Part shown: positions 5,258 to 5,268 of the stretch, piece after piece | Layout: every line of letters starts with the position of its first letter | Position numbering within the stretch: the first letter of the stretch is position 1 | Source: JAGLHV01 sp023132075 [NCBI: bacterium] | GTDB taxonomy: Bacteria; CBDUZB01; JAGLHV01 | Length of the DNA stretch: 5,268 nucleotides | Assembly: GCA_023132075.1 (NCBI GenBank) | Contig: JAGLYT010000121.1 | Location: forward strand, 1 to 5,268 | Reading direction: 5' to 3' | Notes under the pieces: model-generated | The model's input: the letters and a program-made list of their open reading frames with translations, nothing else | Told to the model about the DNA's origin: nothing | Databases searched by the model: none | Program-made: the position numbers and the translations under genes

Positions 5258-5268
5258 AACGACGCCTT

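Noticed and set aside
5128-5259. Open frame extending leuD upstream by 44 codons
   Set aside because: The extension translates dispersed repeat copy C and the GGCACA units, does not resemble any LeuD N-terminus, and the strong ribosome binding site lies at the downstream ATG.

Overview
This AT-rich window carries six complete genes, all on the minus strand, for central carbon metabolism. The organism is probably an anaerobic bacterium. The class I two-subunit iron-sulfur fumarase is usually oxygen-sensitive. The compact, overlapping gene arrangement and the scraps of dispersed intergenic repeats recall genomes of uncultured candidate phyla such as Omnitrophota. That placement is an impression and the sequence does not prove it.

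Layout, in the direction of transcription (high to low coordinates): 5128-5268 is a short leader made of repeat DNA with a strong ribosome binding site. 4624-5127 encodes a LeuD-type small subunit of an aconitase/isopropylmalate dehydratase. 4361-4623 is a 263-base gap holding repeat copies, a hairpin, a candidate promoter and an AT-only tandem repeat. Then comes a tight five-gene cluster: NADP-type isocitrate dehydrogenase (3272-4360), malic enzyme (2080-3282), fumarase alpha (1226-2083), fumarase beta (654-1211) and nucleoside diphosphate kinase (211-651). The junctions are an 11-base overlap, a 4-base TTGA stop/start overlap, a 14-base gap and a 2-base gap, so this is almost certainly one operon. 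1-210 is non-coding and holds a C-rich palindrome and more repeat copies.

Together the genes cover pieces of both TCA branches. The LeuD-like subunit may help make isocitrate, the dehydrogenase turns isocitrate into 2-oxoglutarate plus NADPH, the fumarase interconverts fumarate and malate, and the malic enzyme links malate to pyruvate and CO2. No citrate synthase, malate dehydrogenase or dehydratase large subunit is present here. The nucleoside diphosphate kinase at the end balances ATP and GTP and is a common housekeeping gene.

No defence system, CRISPR array, transposase, tRNA or rRNA was seen. The least ordinary material is non-coding: a composite dispersed repeat in three copies, and a 22-base inverted repeat whose arms enclose exactly the five-gene operon. 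The genes themselves are recognisable and intact.
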